From NCBI RefSeq assembly GCF_001590905.1, contig NZ_BCTT01000001.1, positions 124,001 to 188,000 on the forward strand: a stretch of DNA of 64,000 nt. Reading direction: 5' to 3'. The notes under the pieces were generated by a model. It did not search any database. It saw nothing but the letters and a program-made list of their open reading frames with translations, and had not been told where the DNA came from. The translations under genes were made by a program, and so were the position numbers. This document shows, piece by piece, positions 1-10,211 of this stretch (its first letter is position 1; each line of letters starts with the position of its first letter). This DNA is from Serratia grimesii NBRC 13537. GTDB lineage: Bacteria; Pseudomonadota; Gammaproteobacteria; Enterobacterales; Enterobacteriaceae.

Positions 1-849
1 GGTGCTGCTGCGGGGTTGGCGTGGTGCCTGCTCGCGGGTTATGCACGCAGGATGGTAGTGCCGCATCTGCAAGGAAAAGCCATGGCGGTAGCGATGGTCG
101 GCACCCCCATTGCCTTATCACTGGGGGTGCCCTTGGGAACCTGGTTGGGGGCGGTTGTGGGTTGGCGCACAGCCTTTGGTGTGATGTCAGTTATGACGCT
201 GGTGCTCATGGTTTGGGTGCAGGTAAAAGTGCCTGATTACCCTGGCCAAGTTGGGCCACAGCGGATGCCGCTGTATAAGGTATTGATCACACCTGGCGTC
301 AGGTCAGTGCTGGGTGTCGTTATGCTGTGGATGTTTGCGCATAATATTCTCTACACCTATGTTGCTCCGTTGGTGACACCCGCAGGCCTGGTTAATCAGG
401 TTGATGTGGTACTGCTTATTTTTGGCCTGTCGGCGTTGGTCGGGATCTGGCTCACCGGCCGGGTGGTCGACGGCCATTTGAGGAAAACGGTGCTGGCTAG
501 CTTGGCATTATTCGCGGTGACGACGCTGTTGTTGGGGATTGGCATTCACTCTGCGGTCGTGGTGTATGGTGGAATGCTGCTGTGGGGCTTGAGTTTCGGT
601 GGTGCCGCAACATTATTGCAGACCGCGTTGGCAGATACCGCCGGTGAAGGTGCGGACGCTGCGCTGGCAATGAACGTCGTTATTTGGAACAGCGCTATTG
701 CCGTCGGCGGTTTCTTTGGCGGTATCTTGCTTGATCGCTTCGGGGCCGAGTCATTCCCTTGGGCATCGTTGATCTTAATATTGGGCGGTTTGGCGCTGGT
801 GCTGGCGGCCAAACGCCATGGTTTCTCTGCTGAGGCACGCCAAAGCTAA
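1..849 (+). CDS. MFS efflux transporter, C-terminal part (5' end outside window)
   Basis: The reading frame is open from the first base of the window, so the true start lies upstream. About 282 residues are visible, with seven or so hydrophobic segments typical of the second two-thirds of a 12-helix major facilitator protein. The segment around residues 35-60 (GTPIALSLGVPLGTWLG) resembles the motif C region of drug and sugar efflux MFS proteins such as the SotB/AraJ group. The protein should sit in the inner membrane and export small molecules by proton antiport. The substrate cannot be read from the sequence. No further gene follows on this strand; the next genes are on the opposite strand. 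Confidence 0.85.
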   Translation, partial: GAAAGLAWCLLAGYARRMVVPHLQGKAMAVAMVGTPIALSLGVPLGTWLGAVVGWRTAFGVMSVMTLVLMVWVQVKVPDYPGQVGPQRMPLYKVLITPGVRSVLGVVMLWMFAHNILYTYVAPLVTPAGLVNQVDVVLLIFGLSALVGIWLTGRVVDGHLRKTVLASLALFAVTTLLLGIGIHSAVVVYGGMLLWGLSFGGAATLLQTALADTAGEGADAALAMNVVIWNSAIAVGGFFGGILLDRFGAESFPWASLILILGGLALVLAAKRHGFSAEARQS

Positions 850-896
850 TTGCGGCAGGCATTTCAGATGGCGCTAACCGGGCGCGCCATCTGATC

Positions 897-1091
897 TCAG
901 ACGTTATCCACTCGTGGGTTAGAGTGGGTCGGTTGGCTAGGATACTCAACCTGGTGCTTATGCAGATAGTCGCGTATGAGCTGACGGATCACCTGAGAAG
1001 GGGTGACGTCTTGTTGCAGACACAACTCTTCCAACGCTTTTTTCTTATCCGGATCAATGAGTACGGTCAAACGCGCCGTTTTCTTTTCCAT
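897..1091 (-). CDS. Small ribbon-helix-helix (CopG-like) DNA-binding protein
   Basis: A 64-residue protein. The N-terminal stretch TARLTVLIDPDKKKALEELC followed by a turn (QDVTPSQVIR) and a second helix (QLIRDYLHKHQ) fits the beta-strand/helix/helix layout of the MetJ/Arc/CopG fold, with alternating residues of the first strand expected to contact DNA. A GGAG lies 8 nt before the ATG, supporting this start. It is the last gene of a leftward set after the FabZ-like and methyltransferase genes, 56 bp beyond the latter. It may repress its own operon; the palindrome at 2492-2513 would be a natural target, but that is inference. The C-terminal 20 residues look unstructured. Confidence 0.75.
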   Translation of the reverse strand: MEKKTARLTVLIDPDKKKALEELCLQQDVTPSQVIRQLIRDYLHKHQVEYPSQPTHSNPRVDNV

Positions 1092-1147
1092 GAGGGTGAC
1101 TCCAGAGAATGATAATCAAAGGGTAATAACAAGCGCGCCGAGTTGCC

Positions 1148-1936
1148 TCAGCTAAAATGCAACCGCTCAATCTTGCGTGACAGATAACCAAGATCGCAAT
1201 TGAAGCTCGGTCCAATCTCGGCAGAAAGGCGGCGCAGTAAGCTTAGCGGTGTTTCGACATCGGCAGGTGATGCATAGATAATCACATTGCCACTTGGCGC
1301 GACACAGTACAAAACAGTGTTAAATACGCGGTGTAAACTGTGGTACAGCAATGAGTCCTCATCGGGGACTTCATGGTAATTCAGCACCAGCCAACCCTGT
1401 GGTGAAAGCCGCGCGGCACATTGTTCGAGAAAGTGCTGGGTACCCTGTTGAGGATCCATCGTAAAGGCGCTGTAGAGGTCAGAAAAAATCAAATCATAAT
1501 ACCGCGTTGCGGCAGCCTGCAAAAAATCGGCGGCATCCGCGACGTGCAAAATCACCGTTTGGTCCGCAGGTAGCGTGAAATACTGACGAGCAACAGACAC
1601 GACTGCCTGACGCAGCTCTACCACTTCCAGCAGCATATTGGCGTCATAGGCGTGCAGTGCACGTACCAAACCGCCACCTCCCAGCCCCAGAATTAGCGCA
1701 GCAGAAGGCGGTTGCCAGGCCACAGCCATCAGCATGGTTTTAATGTAATTGTGAACCGGCACCTGTGGTGCGCTGATACACATTTTGCTCTGCTCGCAGA
1801 TGCCGTCAAAACGCAGGGTCCGGTAGCCTTTATGGTCGGACACAATAATTTCACCACAGTGGTCTTGTTCCCGGGCGATCACCTGACCGCGAGGAGTGAA
1901 ATCCAGGGTATTAAGCAATTTATCAACCAAAGACAT
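1148..1936 (-). CDS. Spermidine-synthase-like SAM-binding methyltransferase-fold protein
   Basis: About 262 residues. The core has a Rossmann nucleotide-binding motif (LILGLGGGGLVRALHAY, near residue 85), an acidic residue closing the next strand (EVVELR) and DLIFSDLYSAF at the position where SpeE has its catalytic aspartate region. The GGGDGG signature of true spermidine synthases is replaced by GLGGGG, and the polyamine-binding motif is absent. A general SAM-dependent fold with unknown substrate is therefore safer than polyamine synthesis. The start is uncertain: ATG 1936 begins with MSLVDK and has GGAGG 14 nt upstream, while ATG 1957 and TTG 1969 are also in frame. It follows the FabZ-like gene after about 35 bp, probably co-transcribed and perhaps translationally coupled. 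Confidence 0.7.
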   Translation of the reverse strand: MSLVDKLLNTLDFTPRGQVIAREQDHCGEIIVSDHKGYRTLRFDGICEQSKMCISAPQVPVHNYIKTMLMAVAWQPPSAALILGLGGGGLVRALHAYDANMLLEVVELRQAVVSVARQYFTLPADQTVILHVADAADFLQAAATRYYDLIFSDLYSAFTMDPQQGTQHFLEQCAARLSPQGWLVLNYHEVPDEDSLLYHSLHRVFNTVLYCVAPSGNVIIYASPADVETPLSLLRRLSAEIGPSFNCDLGYLSRKIERLHFS

Positions 1937-1971
1937 AACGTTTCGTTGAGCCTCCATCAGAAAAAACAACC

Positions 1972-2427
1972 TTACTTACGGGCACACATAAATTCGGCAG
2001 TACAGATACGACGGCCATTGACCGTGGCGCGGCCAGTAAAGCGTGCAAGGCCCGAACGTTGTCGAACAAAAGCGACGTCCATACGAAGTTGGTCACCGGG
2101 GCGGGCAGAACGGTAGAAGCGGGCATGATGAATGGCCGCAAAGTAATAATGTTCACCGGGGAGCAGCGGCTTTAGAAAGTAGTGTGCCAGCAGCCCTGTA
2201 CTCTGCGCCAAAGCCTCCACCATTAATATGCCGGGGAAGACGGTTGTTTGGTGATGACCAGTCCAAAATGTGGGTTCATTGGCGGTAATGTTTTTGATGG
2301 CGCTTAGACGACCCTCCGAAATAGAGGTGCCGTCAGCCAGAATACGATCGACCAGCAGACAGGGAAATCGGTGTGGCAGGATGGATTGAACGTCCTGGTA
2401 CTGTAGTGGATTACCATTCAGCGGCAT
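1972..2427 (-). CDS. FabZ-like hotdog-fold hydroxyacyl-ACP dehydratase paralogue
   Basis: A 151-residue single-hotdog protein, the usual FabZ length. It has the ILPHRFPCLLVDRI opening, the GHH segment containing the catalytic His, FPG and the VEALAQSTG helix carrying the catalytic Glu. In E. coli FabZ the active-site stretch reads GHFPxxPxFPG. Here it is GHHQTTVFPG, one residue shorter and without the PxxP, so catalytic geometry or substrate may differ. It is not next to lpxD/lpxA, where housekeeping fabZ lives, so it is a second copy. It heads a leftward set with a SpeE-like protein and a ribbon-helix-helix protein, suggesting a specialised role on an acyl-thioester. The substrate is unknown. 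Confidence 0.8.
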   Translation of the reverse strand: MPLNGNPLQYQDVQSILPHRFPCLLVDRILADGTSISEGRLSAIKNITANEPTFWTGHHQTTVFPGILMVEALAQSTGLLAHYFLKPLLPGEHYYFAAIHHARFYRSARPGDQLRMDVAFVRQRSGLARFTGRATVNGRRICTAEFMCARK

Positions 2428-2491
2428 GATTGATCTAGGTCCTGTCAGCGGAAGAGTTCAGCTTGCGCCAGACTCTGCGCTTGTCGAAGTG

Positions 2492-2513
2492 TAATAACAT
2501 TATAATGTTATTA
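2492..2513. promoter_or_regulatory. 22-bp perfect palindrome upstream of FabZ-like operon
   Basis: The half-site TAATAACATTA is followed directly by its exact reverse complement, giving 22 bp of perfect symmetry 65 bp before the FabZ-like start codon. A second, shorter inverted repeat GTGAC-GGC-GTCAC lies at 2566-2578. The region has no gene. Position and symmetry fit an operator for a dimeric repressor. As RNA the palindrome would also fold, but it has no T-run beside it to make a terminator. Confidence 0.5.
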
Positions 2514-2683
2514 TCATTAGATGGCACTAAGTGAAATTCGAAAAGTGATAGCGATGCACCTTTAGGTGACGGCGTCACTTTAAGTAGGCGATAAAGTACA
2601 TATTCAATGAATTGATTTTTAATGTTTTATTTTAACAAAAGGCAGAGAGGTAGCCGCCATTGGGACATGGCGGCTGAAGAGGA

Positions 2684-3193
<510 letters not shown>

Positions 3194-3468
3194 TTACAAA
3201 AAGTGGGGCGTAGTATAACGCAAGAGGCCTGGAAAAAGGCAAGTTGCCGTGGCTCGATTGAGGGGGCCATCCCTGGAGATGAATACGTCCCGGCGCCATT
3301 GAGTTATTCACCCTAATAATAAGATATTAAAAAGATGATTACTCCATCATAAATTATTTCATCAAAATATATTGAGGTATCTGAAAATCATACTAGCATT
3401 TAAATGCTGCGATATGATGTTGCGGTAATTCTATATATCGAAATTTTATTTCTATATAACGGAAATGA

Positions 3469-4962
<1,494 letters not shown>

Positions 4963-4970
4963 CTCTTACA

Positions 4971-4992
4971 CGGTGGGTTATGCCCACCGTTT
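4971..4992 (+). terminator. Hairpin after serralysin gene
   Basis: Perfect 7-bp stem CGGTGGG/CCCACCG with a 5-nt loop, 9 nt after the serralysin stop codon, followed by only three Ts. A weak intrinsic terminator or 3' stabilising hairpin. Confidence 0.6.
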
Positions 4993-5138
4993 CCCTGTGG
5001 TTTATAATCGTCTAGTCTCGTAACATTCCTCTCCTACCCAGGTTCGTGCCGCCTTGTAAGAATGGCGTAAGCCACTGGGAATTACTCATTCTATTATTTC
5101 AATAATTCTGTGGCGATATTAGACGATCAAAATACGGT

Positions 5139-7097
5139 TCATGTACGTAACAGGCTTAAATCGATCCGCCACTTATTAATTTTGTTATACAGCGTGGTCC
5201 TCGATAGCCCGAGTAAACGGGCCGCCTGCCGCAGGTTACCACCGCTGGACTCAATCACCTGAATGATATGAGCACGTTCATTATCTTCGAGCCGGCTTGA
5301 AGGTGAGGCGTCCGGTTCTGGCGATATCCGCGTGATGTCTTCGGGCAGGTCGGCAACATCTATCAGTAATCCTTCACACAGGTTCACCATGCGTTCCACC
5401 AGATTTTCCAGCTCACGCACGTTGCCGGGCCAGTGCCAGGCATTCAGGTAAGCCATAGCGTGCGGTGAAACCTGTGGTGGAATCTTTTTCATCCGCGTGC
5501 TGAGCTTGTGAATAAAGCCATTGATCAACCCGGCAATGTCTTCCCGCCGTTCACGGAGTGGAGGAACCGGGATGGAGAGTACGTTCAACCGGTAATAAAG
5601 ATCGCGACGAAACGCGCCTTTCTCGACCGCTTGCACCAGATCACAATGGGTGGCCGCAATAATGCGCACATTCACTTTTACCGGATGCGCCGCACCTATG
5701 CGCAACACTTCACTCTCTTGTAGTACGCGTAATAGACTGGTTTGCGCATCTAATGGCATTTCGCCGATTTCATCGAGCAACAAAGTTCCGCCGTCTGCCA
5801 GCTCGAACTTGCCCGCAGAACCCCCACGTCGCGAGCCGGTAAATGCCCCATCGACATAGCCAAACAGTTCACTCTGTACCAGGTCGCGGGGTAAGGCACC
5901 GCAGTTGACCGCAACAAAGGGTTCATTACTGCGCGAACCACCGTTGTGGATCGCTTGGGCAAACAGCTCCTTGCCGGTGCCGCTTTCGCCGGTGAGCAGC
6001 ACCGTGCTGTCACTGCGGCTACAGGTTCGCGCCTGCATGATTGCTTCGCGCATGCGGCTGGCATGACCGTAAATCATCTCGAAGGTATAACTGGCACTGA
6101 CCCCCATTACGCGGCGGGTAATGGCACGGATACGTTGATTTTCACGCACTGAAAGCACGCGCCCGTCATCCGGCGCGGGCATCAATGAAATCACACAGGA
6201 AAGAGCGGGTTTACCGGCTGGCATAAACACCATTTCACGATCGTTACAAAATGGCATGGTCAGCAGCGATCCCGATTGTGGGCACAACAGTGCGTCAATG
6301 GGGATATTGCCCGGTTCCAGGCCACCGAAAATTTGGCGGGCATACCGGTTGACGGTTTTCAGTCTGCCATGGCGATCACAGACCATGACACCCTCATTCA
6401 GCGTTTCCAGAATGGATTGTTGTTCTGCCAACAGTCTGTGCAGTTTTAGCTGCTGGCCAACGGCTTCTGCCGCGGCCTGCACAGTCCCCAGAGTATGGGC
6501 ATTGAAATTGTCCGGTGTGGCGGTGAGTGTTAACACACCAATCATGACTCCCTCGGCGTTACGCACAGGTGCTGCGGCACACTGCCTATGGCGTTGGCGC
6601 AGGCCAATCTTCCAATTCTCACCGCTGAGTACATACACCAAACGCTGTTCCAGCAGGCAGCGTGCGGTGCAGTTGGTGCCCTGAACCTCTTCACGCAGGA
6701 TACTGCCGACCGGTGTCATGTCTGCACCGCAGTAGTGGAGGGTGACACCATTAGCATCGGTCAGATTGATGTGACCATCGGGGTTATAAGCCAACAGGTT
6801 CTCCATGATGCTGCGCGCCACGGTAATAAGCTCGGCATTGTGCGACAGAATGGCCTGCAGTTGGTCTGCCGGTGGCGCGTGATAGACAAATTCATCGGGA
6901 TCGATGCCGTATTCACGTGAGCGCCGCCAGGATTGTAGTATGGACTTGCGTATCCAACCTGGTTGCCCGCCATCGTTAAATGCCTGCCAGCCTTGCCAAA
7001 ACAGGCTGTCCCATTCGCTGGCTTCCGGTCCTTCCGGCAGACTGAAAATCGGATCGCTTTCATCTTTGATTGGCCTCAGGCCTGCGGCGGTATGCAT
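5139..7097 (-). CDS. Sigma-54-dependent transcriptional activator (AcoR/DhaR type)
   Basis: A 652-residue enhancer-binding protein. The N-terminal third is a GAF-type sensor, followed by a PAS-like segment (about residues 220-290). The AAA+ domain has Walker A GESGTGKE near residue 370, the sigma-54 contact loop GAFTGS near 417 and Walker B LLLDEIGEM. A Fis-type helix-turn-helix (LRQAARLLGLSRTTLYNKI) closes the protein. GGAG lies 6 nt before ATG 7097 and directly abuts ATG 7103, so 7097 is preferred. It is transcribed away from the dehydrogenase/isomerase genes, which have a -24/-12 promoter facing them, so it very probably activates that operon in response to a small ligand. The ligand cannot be told from sequence. 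Confidence 0.93.
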   Translation of the reverse strand: MHTAAGLRPIKDESDPIFSLPEGPEASEWDSLFWQGWQAFNDGGQPGWIRKSILQSWRRSREYGIDPDEFVYHAPPADQLQAILSHNAELITVARSIMENLLAYNPDGHINLTDANGVTLHYCGADMTPVGSILREEVQGTNCTARCLLEQRLVYVLSGENWKIGLRQRHRQCAAAPVRNAEGVMIGVLTLTATPDNFNAHTLGTVQAAAEAVGQQLKLHRLLAEQQSILETLNEGVMVCDRHGRLKTVNRYARQIFGGLEPGNIPIDALLCPQSGSLLTMPFCNDREMVFMPAGKPALSCVISLMPAPDDGRVLSVRENQRIRAITRRVMGVSASYTFEMIYGHASRMREAIMQARTCSRSDSTVLLTGESGTGKELFAQAIHNGGSRSNEPFVAVNCGALPRDLVQSELFGYVDGAFTGSRRGGSAGKFELADGGTLLLDEIGEMPLDAQTSLLRVLQESEVLRIGAAHPVKVNVRIIAATHCDLVQAVEKGAFRRDLYYRLNVLSIPVPPLRERREDIAGLINGFIHKLSTRMKKIPPQVSPHAMAYLNAWHWPGNVRELENLVERMVNLCEGLLIDVADLPEDITRISPEPDASPSSRLEDNERAHIIQVIESSGGNLRQAARLLGLSRTTLYNKINKWRIDLSLLRT

Positions 7098-7131
7098 TGG
7101 CATCTCCGAATCGGAATGTAATGTTCATTTT

Positions 7132-7160
7132 ATTGACATGTGAAATTGACATGTCAATTT
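7132..7160. promoter_or_regulatory. Candidate enhancer (UAS) for the sigma-54 activator
   Basis: An 18-bp perfect palindrome AAATTGACATGTCAATTT (7143-7160) preceded 14 bp earlier by a second copy of its left half, ATTGACATGT (7132-7141). It lies about 60-75 bp upstream of the -24 element at 7220, a usual distance for enhancer-binding protein sites, and also just before the activator's own start, allowing autoregulation. Confidence 0.6.
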
Positions 7161-7219
7161 AGTTGTCACTTTGTTATAGCTATCTGTGCAACGCCTCACA
7201 AATTCCCCGCGTTTTAAGC

Positions 7220-7234
7220 TGGCATCCCCTTTGC
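7220..7234 (+). promoter_or_regulatory. Sigma-54 (-24/-12) promoter of sugar-catabolism genes
   Basis: TGGCATCCCCTTTGC matches the TGGCA-N7-TTGC layout with exact -24 GG to -12 GC spacing. Transcription would start near 7246, leaving a leader of about 46 nt before the ATG at 7292. A sigma-54 activator is encoded divergently. Confidence 0.75.
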
Positions 7235-7291
7235 AATACCCACAGTGCACTCCGTTGCCCAATAGGGCGCTACTTCACATAAGGAATCACT

Positions 7292-8308
7292 ATGAGTCAT
7301 TCATCCCAACCCCTGCGTGTTGGTCTGATCGGTGCCGGCAGAATGGGCACCTTCCATGCAGAATCGTTGGCACGACGCGTGCCGGGCGCAGTATTGGCAG
7401 CGGTGGCCGATCCTTTGCCGGGTACAGCGCAGCGGCTGGCAGAACGCTTGGGCGTGAAAGCCTACAGTGATTTGCAGGCAATGCTGGATGATCCTGCAAT
7501 TGATGCCGTAGTCATTGCTTCACCGGCACGCACACATGCGGAGTGGGTGATCGCTGCGGCTCAGGTGGGCAAGCATGTATTTTGTGAAAAGCCGATGGCC
7601 ATCACGCTAGATGAGGCGGACCGAGCTATTGCCGCAGCAAAAAGGGCGGGAGTGGTTCTCCAGGTGGGGTTTAACCGCCGTTTTGTCAGTGGGTTTGCTG
7701 CCGCCATCGCCACCGTGAAGTCGGGGGAAAATGGTACCACGCAGCTCTCTCGTTCGGTGACGCGAGACCCCTTGCTGCGCGATCCGGCGCCGATCCCGGC
7801 GTGGACCATCTTTCTGGAAACCTTAATCCATGACTTTGACACACTGTTGCATTTCAATCCGGGCGCCAGGCCGGTAGAAGTCTATGCCTTGGCGGATGCG
7901 TTGGTGCGCCCGGACTTCAAGGACAAGGGATTGCTGGATACGGCCGTGGTCACGATTCGCCTTGATAACGGAGCTATCGCCACTGCCGAAGCCAATTTCC
8001 AGGCGGTCTACGGTTACGACGTGCGTGGTGAAGTGTTCGGCAGCAAAGGGATGTTACAGGCGGGCAATATCAACCTGAATAACTGTGTGCGCTATCACGC
8101 TGGCGGTATCGCCATTGAGACATCGAGGCAGGATACCGACTTGCTGCACGACGCCTACGTGGCAGAACTGACCGAATTCGCGCACTGTATTCAGCAGGGG
8201 CAAAGCCCACGCGCGACCGGTCAGGATGCACGTAATGCGTTGGAGATCGCACTTGCCTGTATTGAGTCGGTACAACAGGGCAAACCCGTCACACTTAGGG
8301 GGCAATGA
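7292..8308 (+). CDS. Gfo/Idh/MocA family dehydrogenase (inositol 2-dehydrogenase-like)
   Basis: A 338-residue NAD(P)-dependent oxidoreductase. The Rossmann motif GLIGAGRMGTFHAESLA is at residues 11-27, and CEKPMAI near residue 95 supplies the conserved Lys of the family. The C-terminal half is the usual beta-sheet substrate domain, with HDFDTLLHF containing the conserved metal/substrate Asp-His region. IolG-like enzymes oxidise the C2 hydroxyl of myo-inositol or related polyols to a ketose. The start has AAGGA 7 nt upstream. The stop overlaps the next gene's start (ATGA), so the two are translationally coupled. It is the first gene after the sigma-54 promoter. Confidence 0.88.
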   Translation: MSHSSQPLRVGLIGAGRMGTFHAESLARRVPGAVLAAVADPLPGTAQRLAERLGVKAYSDLQAMLDDPAIDAVVIASPARTHAEWVIAAAQVGKHVFCEKPMAITLDEADRAIAAAKRAGVVLQVGFNRRFVSGFAAAIATVKSGENGTTQLSRSVTRDPLLRDPAPIPAWTIFLETLIHDFDTLLHFNPGARPVEVYALADALVRPDFKDKGLLDTAVVTIRLDNGAIATAEANFQAVYGYDVRGEVFGSKGMLQAGNINLNNCVRYHAGGIAIETSRQDTDLLHDAYVAELTEFAHCIQQGQSPRATGQDARNALEIALACIESVQQGKPVTLRGQ

Positions 8309-9087
8309 TGGCGCGTTATCAATTGTCCGTTTGTGCCGAGATGGTGTTTCTCGATCTGCCCTTTGTTGAACGTGTGGCACGTATTGATGCACTTGGCTTC
8401 GGTGTTGAAATCTGGAATTGGGCCAACAAAGACATCGATGCGTTGGTCGCTACCGGCGCGCGCTTCACGTCAATGACCGGCTATCTCACCGGCAACCTGA
8501 CCGATGACGAAGAAATTGCCCAACTGCTACAAACCGCGGAACAGTCGCTGGCGATAGCACAGCGCCTGAACTGCCAAAACCTGAACCTGCACGGAACCGG
8601 TTTAGATCCGCAGGGGTTACCGGTAAAACCGGTGGGGACAGTGACTGGCGCAATGTGGTTGAAAGCAGCCGATACCCTGAGCGGCTTAGCGCAGATGGCG
8701 GAGCGCGCCGGGAAAGTATTTACGTTGGAAAACCTCAACTTACCACGGGATCACCCAGGTACGCCTTTCGCCAAAGCCTGCGACACCCTGACTCTGGTGG
8801 AGGCAGTTAACCGCCCGGGGCTGAAAATGAACCTCGATCTTTACCATGCCCAAATTGGCGAGGGTAACCTCATTGAACTGATTCGCCGCTGTGGCCCAGC
8901 CATCGGCGAGATCCAGGTGGCTGACGTACCGGGGAGGCAGCAGCCCGGCACCGGTGAGATCAACTACCGTGCAATAGCGCGCACTCTGGAGGAGATGGGT
9001 TACCAGGGCGTGGTGGCGTTGGAAGGATGGGCCTCCGGCGACAGCACTGAAGCATTGCAACAGTTTCGTGACCATTTCACTCGTTGA
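8305..9087 (+). CDS. Hydroxypyruvate isomerase-like TIM-barrel sugar isomerase
   Basis: About 260 residues, the standard length for Hyi/IolE-type xylose-isomerase-like TIM barrels. Metal-binding positions are visible: Glu in LENLNLP, Asp-x-x-His in LDLYHAQ, and the final Glu in VALEGW. It would interconvert ketose/aldose forms of the product made by the preceding dehydrogenase. Two adjacent ATGs (8305, 8308) are possible starts behind a GGGGG run, and the first overlaps the previous stop. Co-transcription with the dehydrogenase from the sigma-54 promoter is near certain. The precise substrate is not determined. Confidence 0.85.
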   Translation: MMARYQLSVCAEMVFLDLPFVERVARIDALGFGVEIWNWANKDIDALVATGARFTSMTGYLTGNLTDDEEIAQLLQTAEQSLAIAQRLNCQNLNLHGTGLDPQGLPVKPVGTVTGAMWLKAADTLSGLAQMAERAGKVFTLENLNLPRDHPGTPFAKACDTLTLVEAVNRPGLKMNLDLYHAQIGEGNLIELIRRCGPAIGEIQVADVPGRQQPGTGEINYRAIARTLEEMGYQGVVALEGWASGDSTEALQQFRDHFTR

Positions 9088-9180
9088 TCCAAATAAAACC
9101 GGGTATTGGCCTGTTGCCCGGTACAGGCAGTGATGCGTTGATTTTAATAATAAATAAACCTCAACCTACAGGATGTCATC

Positions 9181-10104
9181 ATGAAAACGAAAACGTTACT
9201 TTTGATACTGCTGAGCATGGTTATGGCTTTCAGCGCCCAGGCGAAAACCTATAAAGTCGGCGTAGCGCTGGCTAATTTCGATCTTAACTTTGTCTCTATT
9301 TTACGTTCGCAAATGGCGAGTGAACTTAAGCAACTGAATATGGATAGTCAGTTTGCCGACGCGAAAGGGGATGTGGCGCTACAGGTGCAACAGGTGGATG
9401 ACTTTATCAACCTTGGGGTGGATGCCATCATCCTTAATCCTGTTGATACACAGGGCGTAAAGCCGATGATGGACGCTGCTGAGCGCGCCAATATTCCGCT
9501 GATTTTTGTCAACCGCAAGCCGGAAGTGAAGTTGGGTAAGGATATGGCCTATGTGGGTTCAGACTCGGCGGCAGGCGGTGAAATGCAAATGGAAGCGTTG
9601 GCCAAGAAAATGAATTATCGCGGCAACGTGGCAATCCTGATGGGGGCGTTATCGAACGAAGAGGCGCGCGAGCGCACCCGTGCCGTAGAAGCGGTGATCG
9701 CCAAATACAAAGACATGAAGGTATTGGAAAAACAGACTGCCAAATGGCAGCGCAATGAGGCGGTGGACGTGGTGTCCGGCTGGTTACTGAATGGTCGCCC
9801 GATTGACGCTATCGCGGCCAACAACGACGAAATGGCCATTGGTGCCATCATGGCGCTGAATCAGGCCAAAAATAAAAGCATCCTGGTGGCGGGGATCGAC
9901 GGCACGCCGGACGGTCAACAGTTTATTAAAAATGGCGGCATGACGTTAACCATTTTCCAGGACGCCAAAGGGCAGGCCATTGGTGCCGTGCAGGTAGCCA
10001 AGGCGCTGTTGGAAAAACACAAGGTCGAGCCGTATAACTGGGTACCTTACAAAACGATCACTCAAGATAATGTGGCGTCGTTCGTGGCGGATAATCAGAA
10101 GTAG
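9181..10104 (+). CDS. Periplasmic sugar-binding protein (RbsB/IbpA-like)
   Basis: A 307-residue type I periplasmic binding protein. It has a Sec signal peptide (MKTKTLLLILLSMVMAFSAQA, cleavage after AQA near residue 21) and then the typical strand YKVGVALANFDLNF. Features of sugar binders include DAIILNPVD (near residue 82) and IDAIAANNDEMAIGA (near residue 205). It follows the isomerase after about 90 bp, in which an ACCGGG/CCCGGT hairpin (9098-9122) without a T-run may reduce read-through. No permease or ATPase gene follows, so it must work with a transporter encoded elsewhere or serve as a chemoreceptor ligand carrier. Confidence 0.88.
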   Translation: MKTKTLLLILLSMVMAFSAQAKTYKVGVALANFDLNFVSILRSQMASELKQLNMDSQFADAKGDVALQVQQVDDFINLGVDAIILNPVDTQGVKPMMDAAERANIPLIFVNRKPEVKLGKDMAYVGSDSAAGGEMQMEALAKKMNYRGNVAILMGALSNEEARERTRAVEAVIAKYKDMKVLEKQTAKWQRNEAVDVVSGWLLNGRPIDAIAANNDEMAIGAIMALNQAKNKSILVAGIDGTPDGQQFIKNGGMTLTIFQDAKGQAIGAVQVAKALLEKHKVEPYNWVPYKTITQDNVASFVADNQK

Positions 10105-10120
10105 ATGGTGTTATTGCAGT

Positions 10121-10160
10121 GGTCGGCAGATTGAATAAGAATTACTTTCATTTGCCGACC
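10121..10160. repeat. Inverted repeat GGTCGGCA...TGCCGACC
   Basis: Eight-base arms at 10121-10128 and 10153-10160 flank a 24-base AT-rich spacer. It lies between the binding-protein stop and the AraC regulator start. It may be a 3' hairpin of the upstream gene or an operator for the AraC gene. The AT-rich spacer loosely resembles a Fur site but does not match well enough to call one. Confidence 0.4.
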
Positions 10161-10211
10161 GTTATGCCATAGTGAAAGCCCTGTTGCCCGCTATCTGAAC
10201 ACGCGTACACC

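Noticed and set aside
1148-1936. Spermidine synthase (speE)
   Set aside because: Lacks GGGDGG and the polyamine-binding motif, and speD is not adjacent.
10129-10152. Possible Fur box before the AraC/YbtPQ-like genes
   Set aside because: AT-rich spacer shows too few matches to the Fur consensus to call, though iron control would fit the context.
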